The notes: a model not told the origin generated them from the sequence alone. DNA of 64,000 bases from Oscillospiraceae bacterium (GCA_031262405.1 JAISHS010000022.1:1-64000), one strand, 5' to 3'. Numbered from the stretch's first letter, positions 18,958 to 28,127 are shown. Program-made: numbers and translations.

Positions 18958-19947
18958 ATGAACATCTCAGTAATCGGAAGCGGCGCCTGGGGAACGGCAC
19001 TCTCGCTCCTGCTGCTTGAAAACGGACACTCCGTCACGCTCTGGTCATATTACGACCACGAGACGCAGGAGATGAAAAGCCTCGGAGAAAACCACTTTCT
19101 CCCGGGGGTTCCACTGCGCGGCGATTTAATACTCACCTCTGAGCTCGACTGCACGCGAGACGCCGAGGCGGTCGTTCTGGCAACGCCCTCCTTCGCGGTA
19201 CGCGAGACCGCCGAGCGGCTCTCGCGGGTAATCGGCGCGGGCGTACCCGTGGTCTCGGTTGCAAAGGGCATAGAGCGCGGCTCGGACAAGCGCCTGAGCG
19301 AGGTTATTTCAGAGGTCTTTTCGGGCAAAAACCCCGTCTGCGCCCTCTCGGGACCCTCCCACGCAGAGGAGGTCGCGCGGCAGTTCCCGACGGCCGTTGT
19401 CGCGGCGTCGCAGGACGTCTCCGTCGCGGAGCGGGTACAGGACCTCTTCATGAACAGCCGCTTTCGCGTCTACACCACCGACGACATCATCGGGGTGGAG
19501 CTGTCCGGAGCGCTCAAAAACGTAATCGCGCTCTGCGCCGGCTGCTGCGACGGAATGGGCTTCGGCGACAATACCCTCGCGATGCTCATGACGCGGGGTC
19601 TGGCGGAAATCTCGCGCCTGGGGCTCGCGCTCGGCGGCAGACCGGAGACCTTCGCGGGACTTGCGGGCATGGGCGACTTAATCGTCACCTGCACCTCGCG
19701 CCACTCGCGAAACCGCCGCGCCGGGGTTTACCTCGGGCAGGGACTGCCCCCCAAACAGGCACTCGAGCGCGTCGGCGCGGTTGTGGAGGGCTATTACGCC
19801 GCGAGAGCGGGCTTAGAGCTTGCGCAGCATAGCGGCGCGGAAATGCCGATCACCGAGGCGATTTACGAGGTTTTGTATAACGAAGCCCCCCTGCGCGAGG
19901 CCTTCGAAAGCCTCATGTCGCGAGACAAAAAGCCGGAAAAGGGTTAA
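18958..19947 (+). CDS. gpsA: Glycerol-3-phosphate dehydrogenase [NAD(P)+]
   Basis: ISVIGSGAWGTALSLLL, ALSGPSHAEEVA, GLAGMGDLIVTCTS. Confidence 0.97.
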   Translation: MNISVIGSGAWGTALSLLLLENGHSVTLWSYYDHETQEMKSLGENHFLPGVPLRGDLILTSELDCTRDAEAVVLATPSFAVRETAERLSRVIGAGVPVVSVAKGIERGSDKRLSEVISEVFSGKNPVCALSGPSHAEEVARQFPTAVVAASQDVSVAERVQDLFMNSRFRVYTTDDIIGVELSGALKNVIALCAGCCDGMGFGDNTLAMLMTRGLAEISRLGLALGGRPETFAGLAGMGDLIVTCTSRHSRNRRAGVYLGQGLPPKQALERVGAVVEGYYAARAGLELAQHSGAEMPITEAIYEVLYNEAPLREAFESLMSRDKKPEKG

Positions 19948-19963
19948 CCCTTTTCCGACTTTA
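19927..19963 (+). terminator. Terminator overlapping the gpsA stop codon
   Basis: CGGAAAAGGGTT/AACCCTTTTCCG palindrome flanked by A-rich and T-rich sequence. Confidence 0.65.
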
Positions 19964-19964
19964 T

Positions 19965-20110
19965 AATTGAGAATTGAGAATTGAAAATTGACAATTAAAG
20001 GAGTCGCCGGTGGCGACAGAATTTTTTCGTCCCGCCCGCAGGCGTTTTATAATGTGTCGCGCTTTGCGCGACTCCACTAATTCTCAATTCTCAATTGTCA
20101 ATTGTCAATT
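19965..20110. repeat. Palindromic element: AATTGAG/AATTGAC heptamer arms around GTCGC hairpins
   Basis: Left aattgagaattgagaattgaaaattgacaatt, right aattctcaattctcaattgtcaattgtcaatt; inner ggagtcgc...gcgactcc. Confidence 0.8.
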
Positions 20111-22066
20111 CGCCATTCTCAGCGTAAACTCCGCCTTCGTACCGCCGCTGGCACTCGCACTCAGCCGAATCGTCCCGCCGTGCGCCCTAATAATCTCGCG
20201 CGTGATATAAAGCCCCAGACCCATACCGCCGGAGCCGGAGACGCCCCTGTCAAACTCGTGCCCGACGAGACTTTCGGGAATGCCCGCGCCGTCGTCGGTA
20301 ACCGAAACAGTAACAAATTCCTGCCCGGCTTCAGCCGAAATCTCGACCCGCCCCTGCTGCGTCGCCGCAATGGCGTTAGAGAGTAGATTCGACATTGCCC
20401 TTGCCAGCAGCGTCGCGTCGCCGAGCACACTCGGCAGCTTAGTCGGCAGACTGAGCGTGAGAGAGCAGCCCCGTTCGTCGGCAAGAGGTCTGAATTCGTC
20501 GGCGGATTTGCGCAGAAGGCTCGCCGGATCAAGCGCAGTCATGACCCTGTCAAACTCCTCCACGAGAGCCATATCTAGTGCCGTCTGCGCAAGCTCGGCG
20601 ACCTTCATGGTCTCCTCCTTGGCGAGGAAGAGCGACTCGCGCGACTTTGCGCTCCCAACGCCCTCCGCCTCCGGAAGGTTTCGCAGCGCGCGCTGAAGGT
20701 TCAGCGAAATGACGGTCAGCGGCGTTTTCATCTCGCGGGTGAGATTGGCAAGATACTGCGTTTTCACGAGTAGTAGGTTGTCGAGGAAGAGATTTTGCGC
20801 CGCAAGCTCCGCCGCCTGCCGCCGCGCCCGACCATAATCCAGCGCGAGCAAAACGCACTGGCTCAGCAGCAGGAACAGATTCGACACGACGCCTGCCATA
20901 TAAAGCCTGTCGCCCCAGATCAGCTTCGTGAGGACGCCCCAGACGCAGAAAAGCCCGATTGCCGCGAGATAAAGCCCCATAAATGGCTTGTCGGTTGCCT
21001 TTTTAGAGCGAATTCCGGCGATGAACAGGACAACCATCGGCAGAAAAGTCAGCGCCGCCATGATATAAACCCCGCCCTTAAGGATCACTAAAGGCGCGCA
21101 GCCCAGAATCGCCAGAGCGTAAAACCCCTTCCAGAGCTTCCCGCGCCGCCCCGGCGGAAACTTGATGCCGAAGGCCAGATGCGTGAACACAACAATGAGC
21201 GCCGTTCCCAAAGGTATGAGCGAAAGATATACCCAGAGCAGCGCGGCGTTCATCCCCTGCGGCAGCAAAAGCTGGGCAAAGCCGTTAGTCTCCAGAAAAA
21301 ACCTCACAGCCTGCACCAGACATATGAGCGCAAAGACGGCATAGATTTTCTCGCGGCGGTTACTTATAAAGAGCGCCGCGTGATAGAGCCCCATCAGGAG
21401 CACGGCGCCGATAAAGGCCGCCAAAACTATCCTGCGGGCAATTTGGTCTCGAAAGAGAACCTGCGCTCTGCCGACCAGAAGGTCATAGCGCAGACCGCTC
21501 TCCGCCCAATTAAAATTGGCCGCCTGAATTATAATCTCAGCCTCGCCCAAGCTCGTTTCAAAGGTTACAAGCTCGTTGCGCAGAGAGGAGGAAAAGCCCT
21601 CCGAATATGAGCTGACTGTCCCCGCGCGGAAAACGGTTTCGCCGTTAATGAATACCGCGCTGGCGTTCGGAATCTCCGGCACAAAGAGTGCAAGGCTGCT
21701 CTCGTCGGTCTTGAGCTTTAGGCGATAAGTCGCGCAGCCGTAAAGGGGATAGCCCTCTCGCGACCAGTCGGAGGGCACGGAGATAAGCTCAAAGTCACCA
21801 GCCTCGCCGGAGGCGAAATCCGCCGGAGTTAAAAGCTTACCGTAATAAAACTCCCAGTCCCCGCCAAGCGTGAAGAGAGTCTCGTTCATTTGCTCGCCGC
21901 GCAAATCAAGCGTGCCGTTTGAAGCGCGCCCAAGCTCCCGGTCGTATGGATACGACAAAAAGTAGAACACCGCCGCGCACAGTACGAGGATTCCGCATAA
22001 TATTACGTAAAAACCTGTCCGTTTCAAAGAAAACGCCCCGCTATCATATGTGTTGGTAAGACTCAT
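20105..22066 (-). CDS. Membrane sensor histidine kinase (7TMR-DISM-like sensor + HATPase)
   Basis: Multi-TM region, NLTREMKTPLTVI H-box, NLLSNAI, VSVTDDGAGIP, GLGLYITREIIRAHGG. Confidence 0.88.
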   Translation of the reverse strand: MSLTNTYDSGAFSLKRTGFYVILCGILVLCAAVFYFLSYPYDRELGRASNGTLDLRGEQMNETLFTLGGDWEFYYGKLLTPADFASGEAGDFELISVPSDWSREGYPLYGCATYRLKLKTDESSLALFVPEIPNASAVFINGETVFRAGTVSSYSEGFSSSLRNELVTFETSLGEAEIIIQAANFNWAESGLRYDLLVGRAQVLFRDQIARRIVLAAFIGAVLLMGLYHAALFISNRREKIYAVFALICLVQAVRFFLETNGFAQLLLPQGMNAALLWVYLSLIPLGTALIVVFTHLAFGIKFPPGRRGKLWKGFYALAILGCAPLVILKGGVYIMAALTFLPMVVLFIAGIRSKKATDKPFMGLYLAAIGLFCVWGVLTKLIWGDRLYMAGVVSNLFLLLSQCVLLALDYGRARRQAAELAAQNLFLDNLLLVKTQYLANLTREMKTPLTVISLNLQRALRNLPEAEGVGSAKSRESLFLAKEETMKVAELAQTALDMALVEEFDRVMTALDPASLLRKSADEFRPLADERGCSLTLSLPTKLPSVLGDATLLARAMSNLLSNAIAATQQGRVEISAEAGQEFVTVSVTDDGAGIPESLVGHEFDRGVSGSGGMGLGLYITREIIRAHGGTIRLSASASGGTKAEFTLRMAN

Positions 22067-22146
22067 CCTTGCTTAAGTAACTAACAAACAATCGATAGAC
22101 AGTCTGTAATTAGTTTAGTGTAACACAAAATGCAACCTAATGTAAA

Positions 22147-22190
22147 CTAATAAGCGGTTTACCGAAGCAATTTCGGCAAACCGCTTATAT
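22147..22190. terminator. Intergenic hairpin, probable terminator of the lacI-type gene
   Basis: ATAAGCGGTTTaCCGAA-gcaa-TTTCGGcAAACCGCTTAT. Confidence 0.6.
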
Positions 22191-22259
22191 TATAGGGTTA
22201 CATTTGTTATTTTTTGTTATTATTTGTAATAGTGTCGAACAAACCACACACTGGCTAAC

Positions 22260-23309
22260 TCAACTTGCCGGAACAGAGGGGATTTCTCTTTTGAGCAGCG
22301 AAGGCTGGCAGGTGCTGCTGCGAACCTTTAGGGTGCCGGAGGTTTGAATCTTGACAGAGTTCGGATGGGGGTTAAAAATGGTGTCAATGAGGAGCTTTAC
22401 CGCCCATTTTCCAATGTCAACGCGATGAACCCTCATGGTGGTCAGCGGCGTGTCGATCAGAGAAGCGGAGACAATATCGTCAAAGCCCATGACAGAAATA
22501 TCCTCCGGAACGCTGAGACCGGCGTCCTTCAGGGCGCGCATCGCGCCGATGGCGATAGCGTCGTTATCGCATACCAGAGCGCCGGGCAGCTCGGGATGGG
22601 TATCTAAAATCGCCTTCATATCCTCATAGGAGTCGGAGACCCCCGGCAACACGCTGAAAAGGTGGTCGGGAATCAGCTCCAGCTTATGAGAATCCAAAGC
22701 GCCCAAGAAACCGGCGAAGCGCTCGTTAAAATTGTTTATTCTTACTTTGCTCCGGACATAGCCGATTTTACGGTGCCCGATTTTGTATAGATAGTTAACC
22801 GCCTGCCTCACGATTTCGGCGTTATTCATGACAACGCAGTTCATGTTGAAGGAGGGAAGATAGTTATCGATTACTACGAGCGGCACATTGAGATTTGTGA
22901 GCAGACGAGATTCCTTTTCATGAAGACAGGTCCCGAGGAAGATAACGCCCATAGTCTGGCTGGAGCGCACGAGCTTCAGAGTGTCCTCAAGCGTATCGCT
23001 CGTAACGGTGGTCAGGATTAGGTTATAGCCCAGCTTGCGGGATTCAACTTCAACTGTGTCGATGATTTCGGAGATGAAATTGTCATTTTTCTCCGGGATA
23101 AGACCGGAATCATTATATTTCAGAAAACAAATATTCCCGTTAATCTTCGCGACGGTGGCGCCGCGCCTGTTAGAACTGTAACCATATTCATCCAGCAATT
23201 CCAAAACACGCTTGCGCGTCTGATCGCTGACGCCTGCTCGGTTGTTCAGCACAATTGATACAGTGGAGGGGGACACACCGGCGATTCTCGCTATGTCTCG
23301 AACTGTCAT
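22260..23309 (-). CDS. LacI-family transcriptional regulator
   Basis: MTVRDIARIAGVSPSTVSIVLNNRAGVSDQTRKRVLELLDEYGY; periplasmic-binding-like domain. Confidence 0.95.
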   Translation of the reverse strand: MTVRDIARIAGVSPSTVSIVLNNRAGVSDQTRKRVLELLDEYGYSSNRRGATVAKINGNICFLKYNDSGLIPEKNDNFISEIIDTVEVESRKLGYNLILTTVTSDTLEDTLKLVRSSQTMGVIFLGTCLHEKESRLLTNLNVPLVVIDNYLPSFNMNCVVMNNAEIVRQAVNYLYKIGHRKIGYVRSKVRINNFNERFAGFLGALDSHKLELIPDHLFSVLPGVSDSYEDMKAILDTHPELPGALVCDNDAIAIGAMRALKDAGLSVPEDISVMGFDDIVSASLIDTPLTTMRVHRVDIGKWAVKLLIDTIFNPHPNSVKIQTSGTLKVRSSTCQPSLLKREIPSVPAS

Positions 23310-23587
23310 TGTAAAGCAATCCTTTATTATGTATTTTAGAAAGCTATTGTTTTTTTCAACAGCTTACTAGTTGAATAATTAGTCTTATTATACAATGCTT
23401 GCGAAGACAATGCAAGGAATTTCCCATAATATCGTTCATTATTTCACAAAATTTACCCAATTGGTTACAATAAGTAACAGAATATTGCACGAAATTACAT
23501 TAGTTACATTCAATCAGTTACAACCTTTGTCAAAAAAGCCTCAGAATTTTCCGCACCCGTCCTTCGTTTGATTCACGACGACGGCGC

Positions 23588-23618
23588 CCGAGCGGGGGCG
23601 CATCGCGCCCCCGCTCGG
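23588..23618. other. Strong GC-rich hairpin between the MNT and lacI-type genes
   Basis: CCGAGCGGGGGCGC-ATC-GCGCCCCCGCTCGG, 14-bp perfect stem. Confidence 0.75.
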
Positions 23619-23634
23619 CATTTGAATAAGAGGA

Positions 23635-23946
23635 TTAAACGTGATAAACCACTTGTCCGGTGGAAATTACATGCTTTACAAAGCCGCTTTTGTCCTGTGT
23701 AGTATCGAGCATATGCGGCTCAATATCCCAACTTATATCATACGCTAAATTCCAAAGCCGTGAATTAGCTTTCAGCCAGTCGCCCTTAAAGCCATTGAAA
23801 ACTATACCAACGTCAATATCGCTTTCCTCGCTCGCGGCTCCCTTTGCGTAAGAGCCGAACAAAATAACAGCGGCGGGAGAAAACTCTTTTTTCACAGCGT
23901 CAGCATAGCGCTGTACTGTGTCTATAACTGCTGCTTTATCCAACAT
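23635..23946 (-). CDS. MNT-type minimal nucleotidyltransferase (MntA-like)
   Basis: GSX10DXD motif GSYAKGAASEESDID; internal Met (MLDKAAVIDTV) chosen as start. Confidence 0.85.
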   Translation of the reverse strand: MLDKAAVIDTVQRYADAVKKEFSPAAVILFGSYAKGAASEESDIDVGIVFNGFKGDWLKANSRLWNLAYDISWDIEPHMLDTTQDKSGFVKHVISTGQVVYHV

Positions 23947-24314
23947 AAAAGCTCCTCCGTTCCAGCCAGCAATTCGCGGCATATTTCGGCGTTCAGCCCC
24001 GCCGCGAGAGCTTCTTTATATTCCGGGTATCTCGCTTCAATATTCATCGGATTAAGGTTTTTAATAAACGCTTTTTGCTCGTCTGACATTTTGACATACA
24101 GCCCGCCGCGCTCGGCCAGTTTGAGCAAGTGATGAGTTTTAGGCGGCATTTTGCCCTCGGCACATTTGGCGGCAATAACGGCTTTCAATGCCTTTTCAAT
24201 TGTCTGATGGCACATAAAGCCGACATACAAATACCGTTTGCCCTTCAGCATAACCTTAGCCGTTTCCATATCGTAGTCGGCAAGAGCAAACCAATATTGC
24301 GCTCTTTCGTCCAA
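23922..24314 (-). CDS. HEPN-domain protein (HepT-like partner of MNT)
   Basis: YWFALADYDMETAKVML...YVGFMCHQTIEKALKAVIA...ARYPEY; TTG at 24314 sits behind AAGGAGG; overlaps the MNT gene start. Confidence 0.85.
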   Translation of the reverse strand: MDERAQYWFALADYDMETAKVMLKGKRYLYVGFMCHQTIEKALKAVIAAKCAEGKMPPKTHHLLKLAERGGLYVKMSDEQKAFIKNLNPMNIEARYPEYKEALAAGLNAEICRELLAGTEELLCWIKQQL

Positions 24315-24405
24315 AGCGAGGCACCTCCTTCGGTAAAAGTATTGTCCAGTCATGCGGATTTAACTATACAATAATAATATTACATAAAAGCGCAGAAAAA
24401 AGCCC

Positions 24406-26022
24406 CTATCTGTCCCACTTGGCTTCCAGCTGCTCTACCTGTTCGGCGAAACGCGCCAAATCCTTGTTCGGGCGGCCGGAGCTTGCACGCGCCGTGCGCA
24501 ATAGCGCTTCGCAGGCGGAAATGAGCCTACCCAGCGCGCGTTGAGAGCGCTCATCGCGCGAGGGACCGCGATTAGGCTCGGGCTTTATGATTTTAATGCC
24601 CGTCGTGCGCGTGATAACGCTGTCCGTCATGAGATCCCAGCTCGTCCCGCTGTAGGGCGCCTCAACCTCCAAAGAGCGCTCGTCGCGCAGCGTCTGAGCA
24701 AAGAGCTCGACAACGGCGTCCTCGCCGTGGTTGACAAAAACGCGCTTCGGAGCCCTTTTAAAGCCCGCCGCCCAGTCTAGCAGACCCTGCTTGTCGGCGT
24801 GCCCGCTGGAGCCGGGCATATTTGCGATTTCCGCCGCAACGCTAATCTGCTCGCCGAAGAGCTTTACGCTTTTCGCCCCGTCCAGCAGCGCGCGTCCGAG
24901 AGTTCCTTCGGACTGATAGCCCACGAAGAGAATAATAGACTCCGGCCGCCAGAGATTGTGCTTTAGGTGGTGGCGGATTCTCCCGGCCTCGCACATTCCG
25001 GAGGCGGAGAGTATGACCTTGGGCGTCGAATCTAGGTTAATCGCCTTCGATTCCTCAGCGGATACCGAGGTGTGCAGCCCCGGAAAGACCAAGGGGTTGG
25101 TGCCGTGCTCGAGCAGGGCGCGGGTGTCCGAGTCGAAGCAGTCGGGATTACTCTGGAGAAAAACCGCCGTAGCCTCGTTTGCCATGGGGCTGTCCACATA
25201 TACGGGAAAGCCGTCGTGACCGTGCACAAGACCGTCCTGCTTAATCTGCCGGATGAGATATAAAAGCTCCTGCGTGCGCCCGACGGCGAAGGAGGGGATA
25301 ACGACATTCCCGCCCCTATCCAGCGCGCGCTCAATGCAGTCGGCGAGAATCGGCGCGACGAAAGGGGCTTTCTCATGCAGCCTGTCGCCATAGGTGGACT
25401 CGATTACTAAGTAATCCGTCTCCTCCACAAGAACCGGCTCTTTTAGAATGGGCTTGTTCTTGTTGCCGACGTCGCCGCTGAAAACAATCTTGCGCTCGAC
25501 TCCGTCCTCCGACATGAAAATCTCGATGCAGGCGCTGCCGAGCAGATGCCCGATATCGGAGAAGCGGATGGTTACATTCTCGAGAATCTGTCGCTTTTCC
25601 CCGTAGCGGCAGGGCGCCATCGCCTCAAGGGCAAGCCGCGCGTCATTGGTGTCATAGAGCGGCTCATAGGGCTTTTCACCCGCGCGCTGAGCCTTCCTCG
25701 AGCGCCACTGCGCCTCCTGCTCCTGAATGTGCGCGGAGTCCATGAGCATAATCCTGCATAGATTAACCGTCTCCTCCGTGGCATAGACGGAGCCGGCAAA
25801 GCCGTTTTTAAAGAGCAGCGGAAGCTTTCCCGAGTGGTCTATGTGCGCGTGGGTGAGTAAAACAGCGTCGATAGCCGAGGGGTTAACGGGTATTTCTTTA
25901 TTTTCAAATGTATCAGAGCCCTGCTCCATGCCGCAGTCAACGAGCAGGCTCTTCCCGCCGACCTCGAGCAGCGTACAGCTGCCCGTAACCTCGTGCGTCG
26001 CCCCCAGAAATGTAACCTTCAT
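24406..26022 (-). CDS. MBL-fold / beta-CASP metallohydrolase with RNA-specificity domain
   Basis: LTHAHIDHSGKLP, STYGDR, ILSASGMCEAGRIRHHLKHNL, GYQSEGTLGR. Confidence 0.93.
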   Translation of the reverse strand: MKVTFLGATHEVTGSCTLLEVGGKSLLVDCGMEQGSDTFENKEIPVNPSAIDAVLLTHAHIDHSGKLPLLFKNGFAGSVYATEETVNLCRIMLMDSAHIQEQEAQWRSRKAQRAGEKPYEPLYDTNDARLALEAMAPCRYGEKRQILENVTIRFSDIGHLLGSACIEIFMSEDGVERKIVFSGDVGNKNKPILKEPVLVEETDYLVIESTYGDRLHEKAPFVAPILADCIERALDRGGNVVIPSFAVGRTQELLYLIRQIKQDGLVHGHDGFPVYVDSPMANEATAVFLQSNPDCFDSDTRALLEHGTNPLVFPGLHTSVSAEESKAINLDSTPKVILSASGMCEAGRIRHHLKHNLWRPESIILFVGYQSEGTLGRALLDGAKSVKLFGEQISVAAEIANMPGSSGHADKQGLLDWAAGFKRAPKRVFVNHGEDAVVELFAQTLRDERSLEVEAPYSGTSWDLMTDSVITRTTGIKIIKPEPNRGPSRDERSQRALGRLISACEALLRTARASSGRPNKDLARFAEQVEQLEAKWDR

Positions 26023-26040
26023 AGCATAATAACCTCGTAG

Positions 26041-26150
26041 AGTTTTGCCCCGCAGGGCAAAATAAATTTAAATCGTTTTTTTCAGCGGCGTGTACGGTGA
26101 AAAAAACTCTTCTCAGCTTGCGAGTGCCGCGCAGCGGCGCGTTGCAAGCT
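26041..26150 (-). repeat. Structured intergenic repeat, copy B (homologous to 58882-59045)
   Basis: Reverse complement has CAGCTTGC..GCCGC-TGC-GCGGC..GCAAGCTG..TTTTTTTCACCGTACACGCCGCTGAAAAAAACGATT..TTTTGCCC-TGCG-GGGCAAAA. Confidence 0.85.
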
Positions 26151-26164
26151 GCAACCAAACTGGC

Positions 26165-26189
26165 GGAAAAGGGCGAAGCCCTTTTTCGA
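26165..26189 (-). terminator. Probable terminator of the J-domain protein gene
   Basis: GAAAAGGGC-gaa-GCCCTTTTTC hairpin just after the stop codon at 26196. Confidence 0.55.
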
Positions 26190-26195
26190 CAAGCG

Positions 26196-26858
26196 CTAGC
26201 AGCAGCCAAAGCCAGGGCAGCAGAACAGATCAAACAGACACAGCGGCAGGCAGCAGGGATATCCGCCTGCCGAGTTCGGATAGCCCTGACCATAGCTTTG
26301 ATAGAAGGAGCCGCCGCGGCGAATCTCCTCTAAAAGCGTTCTATAGTCGTTGTTGTCCGGCTCCATATTAACAGCGCGCGTCGCCTGCTCCATCGCGGCA
26401 ACGCGGTTGCCGAGCCCGTAGTTGGCAAGCGCGCTGAGATAATACCATCGCCCCTCCCGCTCGTTTTCGGGAACCGTCGCGAGCGCAGAGAGCGCCTCCT
26501 GAAAATGCTGAGAGCGGATATAGTTAAGCGCCGCCGTATAGGCGGTGTTCCCGCCGCCCGAGGCGCCCCTCGCGCCGCCGAAGCCTCCGAAGCCACCGAA
26601 ATTCCCAAAGCCTCCAAAGCCGCCGAAACCGCCGCCTTCGGAACCATATTGCCCCCAGCCGCCCTGCGCATTTGCCTGCGGATTCTTTATCTGATCATAG
26701 GCGGCGTTAATTTCATTCATGCGCCGCTGGGCATTCTTATTGCCGGGGTTCAAATCCGGGTGATATTTCTTCGCCAGGGCGCGATAGGCTTTTTTTATCT
26801 CCTCATCGCTAGCCCCATGCGGGACGCCGAGTACCTTGTAGGGGTCGTCCATGCTCAT
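26196..26858 (-). CDS. J-domain protein with Gly/Phe-rich linker, TPR-like segment and Cys-rich C-terminus
   Basis: J domain with HPD ([10 protein letters not shown]), [17 protein letters not shown]-terminal [21 protein letters not shown]. Confidence 0.92.
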   Translation of the reverse strand: MSMDDPYKVLGVPHGASDEEIKKAYRALAKKYHPDLNPGNKNAQRRMNEINAAYDQIKNPQANAQGGWGQYGSEGGGFGGFGGFGNFGGFGGFGGARGASGGGNTAYTAALNYIRSQHFQEALSALATVPENEREGRWYYLSALANYGLGNRVAAMEQATRAVNMEPDNNDYRTLLEEIRRGGSFYQSYGQGYPNSAGGYPCCLPLCLFDLFCCPGFGCC

Positions 26859-27691
26859 CTCCTTATTTTCGCTTTCTTCCGCTTCTCCCGCCGCTCATAT
26901 CTCGTCCAGACGCCGGAATATAGAATATTCCTCAAAAGCTCCGCATCCTCGACAATAGGCAGCTTCTCATAAGCCAGCGTACAGTTTCCGATGAGAACTG
27001 TCAATAGCTCCAGAAAAAATTTCTCGTCCGCGCCCTGACCTTGAAGCCCCGCCAGCGGGTTATATCGCCCTCGCCGCGCGTCCGTTTCCAAATCCATGAA
27101 CGCGTCCATGATGTAAATAAACTCTCCCAAAAAGCCGCCCATCGCGCGCAGAGTCTCCTGCCAGCGGTCTTCTTTATATACAAAAAGCTCCGCCATAAGC
27201 TGCCCGAAGAGCTTAGAGCCCGCATCCGGATCGGCTCTTCCCGAGGCCTCGAGCGCAGACAGAGCGTCGATGCAGCTCGTCATCGCGCCGCACTGCCTCG
27301 GCCAGAGCAGCGACACCTTCCGAAACTTGCGCCGGAGCAGCCGCGCGTAAACCAAACTTAAAAAATCCCGCTCGTCCTGCCAGTTGTCCAGCGCGTTGAG
27401 ATAACTCAGAGCCACCGTCATATCGGCGGCATAAGCGGAAAGCTCGCTCGTCTCATAGTCGTGCTTCTTCACCGGATGAATAAAGCACCGCTCACAGCCA
27501 AAGCAGCCCTCCGGCTCATAGAGCGAGGACAGCGTCAATACTAAAAACGCCATATCGTAATTGAGCGCAATCCTCCCCAAAAACCCGTGCCGCTGCTTTA
27601 AACTGCGGCAAAGCCCGCAATAGACCGCCTTATAGCGGTGCTTTTGCTCCTCGGATAGCGTTTCGGCATTCGCCGTGACGAAGCCGAACAT
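26855..27691 (-). CDS. DUF5685-like Cys-containing helical protein
   Basis: [55 protein letters not shown]; family name recalled, not searched. Confidence 0.8.
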   Translation of the reverse strand: MFGFVTANAETLSEEQKHRYKAVYCGLCRSLKQRHGFLGRIALNYDMAFLVLTLSSLYEPEGCFGCERCFIHPVKKHDYETSELSAYAADMTVALSYLNALDNWQDERDFLSLVYARLLRRKFRKVSLLWPRQCGAMTSCIDALSALEASGRADPDAGSKLFGQLMAELFVYKEDRWQETLRAMGGFLGEFIYIMDAFMDLETDARRGRYNPLAGLQGQGADEKFFLELLTVLIGNCTLAYEKLPIVEDAELLRNILYSGVWTRYERREKRKKAKIRR

Positions 27692-28095
27692 CAGGTTTTC
27701 CTCTCAAAACCCGTGCCGCACCTCTTACATACGATGCGGATTTTTCCCTTGCCGCGCGGCACGCGCAAAGCCGCCCCGCAGGACGGGCACTTGAAAAACT
27801 TAAATTCGCGCCGCTGGTTCCACATATCCCGCCGCAGGCGGAAAAAGTCCTTGAAAGCCTGCTTCGCCTGCAGGTATTTGGCGTTCTCGTCCCGCCGCGC
27901 GGCTAGCTTTCGGGAAAACATCCGATAAACCGTGTATAGAATCACCGCGAGCGCCGCGACATAAACTAGGTCCCTGATACCACTCGGCAGGAAGATAGAG
28001 ATGACGATCAGCACGAGATAGACTATCGAAAGAAAGCGCGTAAACGCGTCTCCTCCATAGCGCCCGGACATAAACCTTGTGAATTTCTGCCGCAA
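27691..28095 (-). CDS. Small membrane protein with C-terminal zinc ribbon
   Basis: Hydrophobic segments followed by FKCPSCGAALRVPRGKGKIRIVCKRCGTGF. Confidence 0.85.
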   Translation of the reverse strand: MRQKFTRFMSGRYGGDAFTRFLSIVYLVLIVISIFLPSGIRDLVYVAALAVILYTVYRMFSRKLAARRDENAKYLQAKQAFKDFFRLRRDMWNQRREFKFFKCPSCGAALRVPRGKGKIRIVCKRCGTGFERKT

Positions 28096-28127
28096 ATCAA
28101 AACCTCCTTTGCCGGAAGAGGGCTGAA

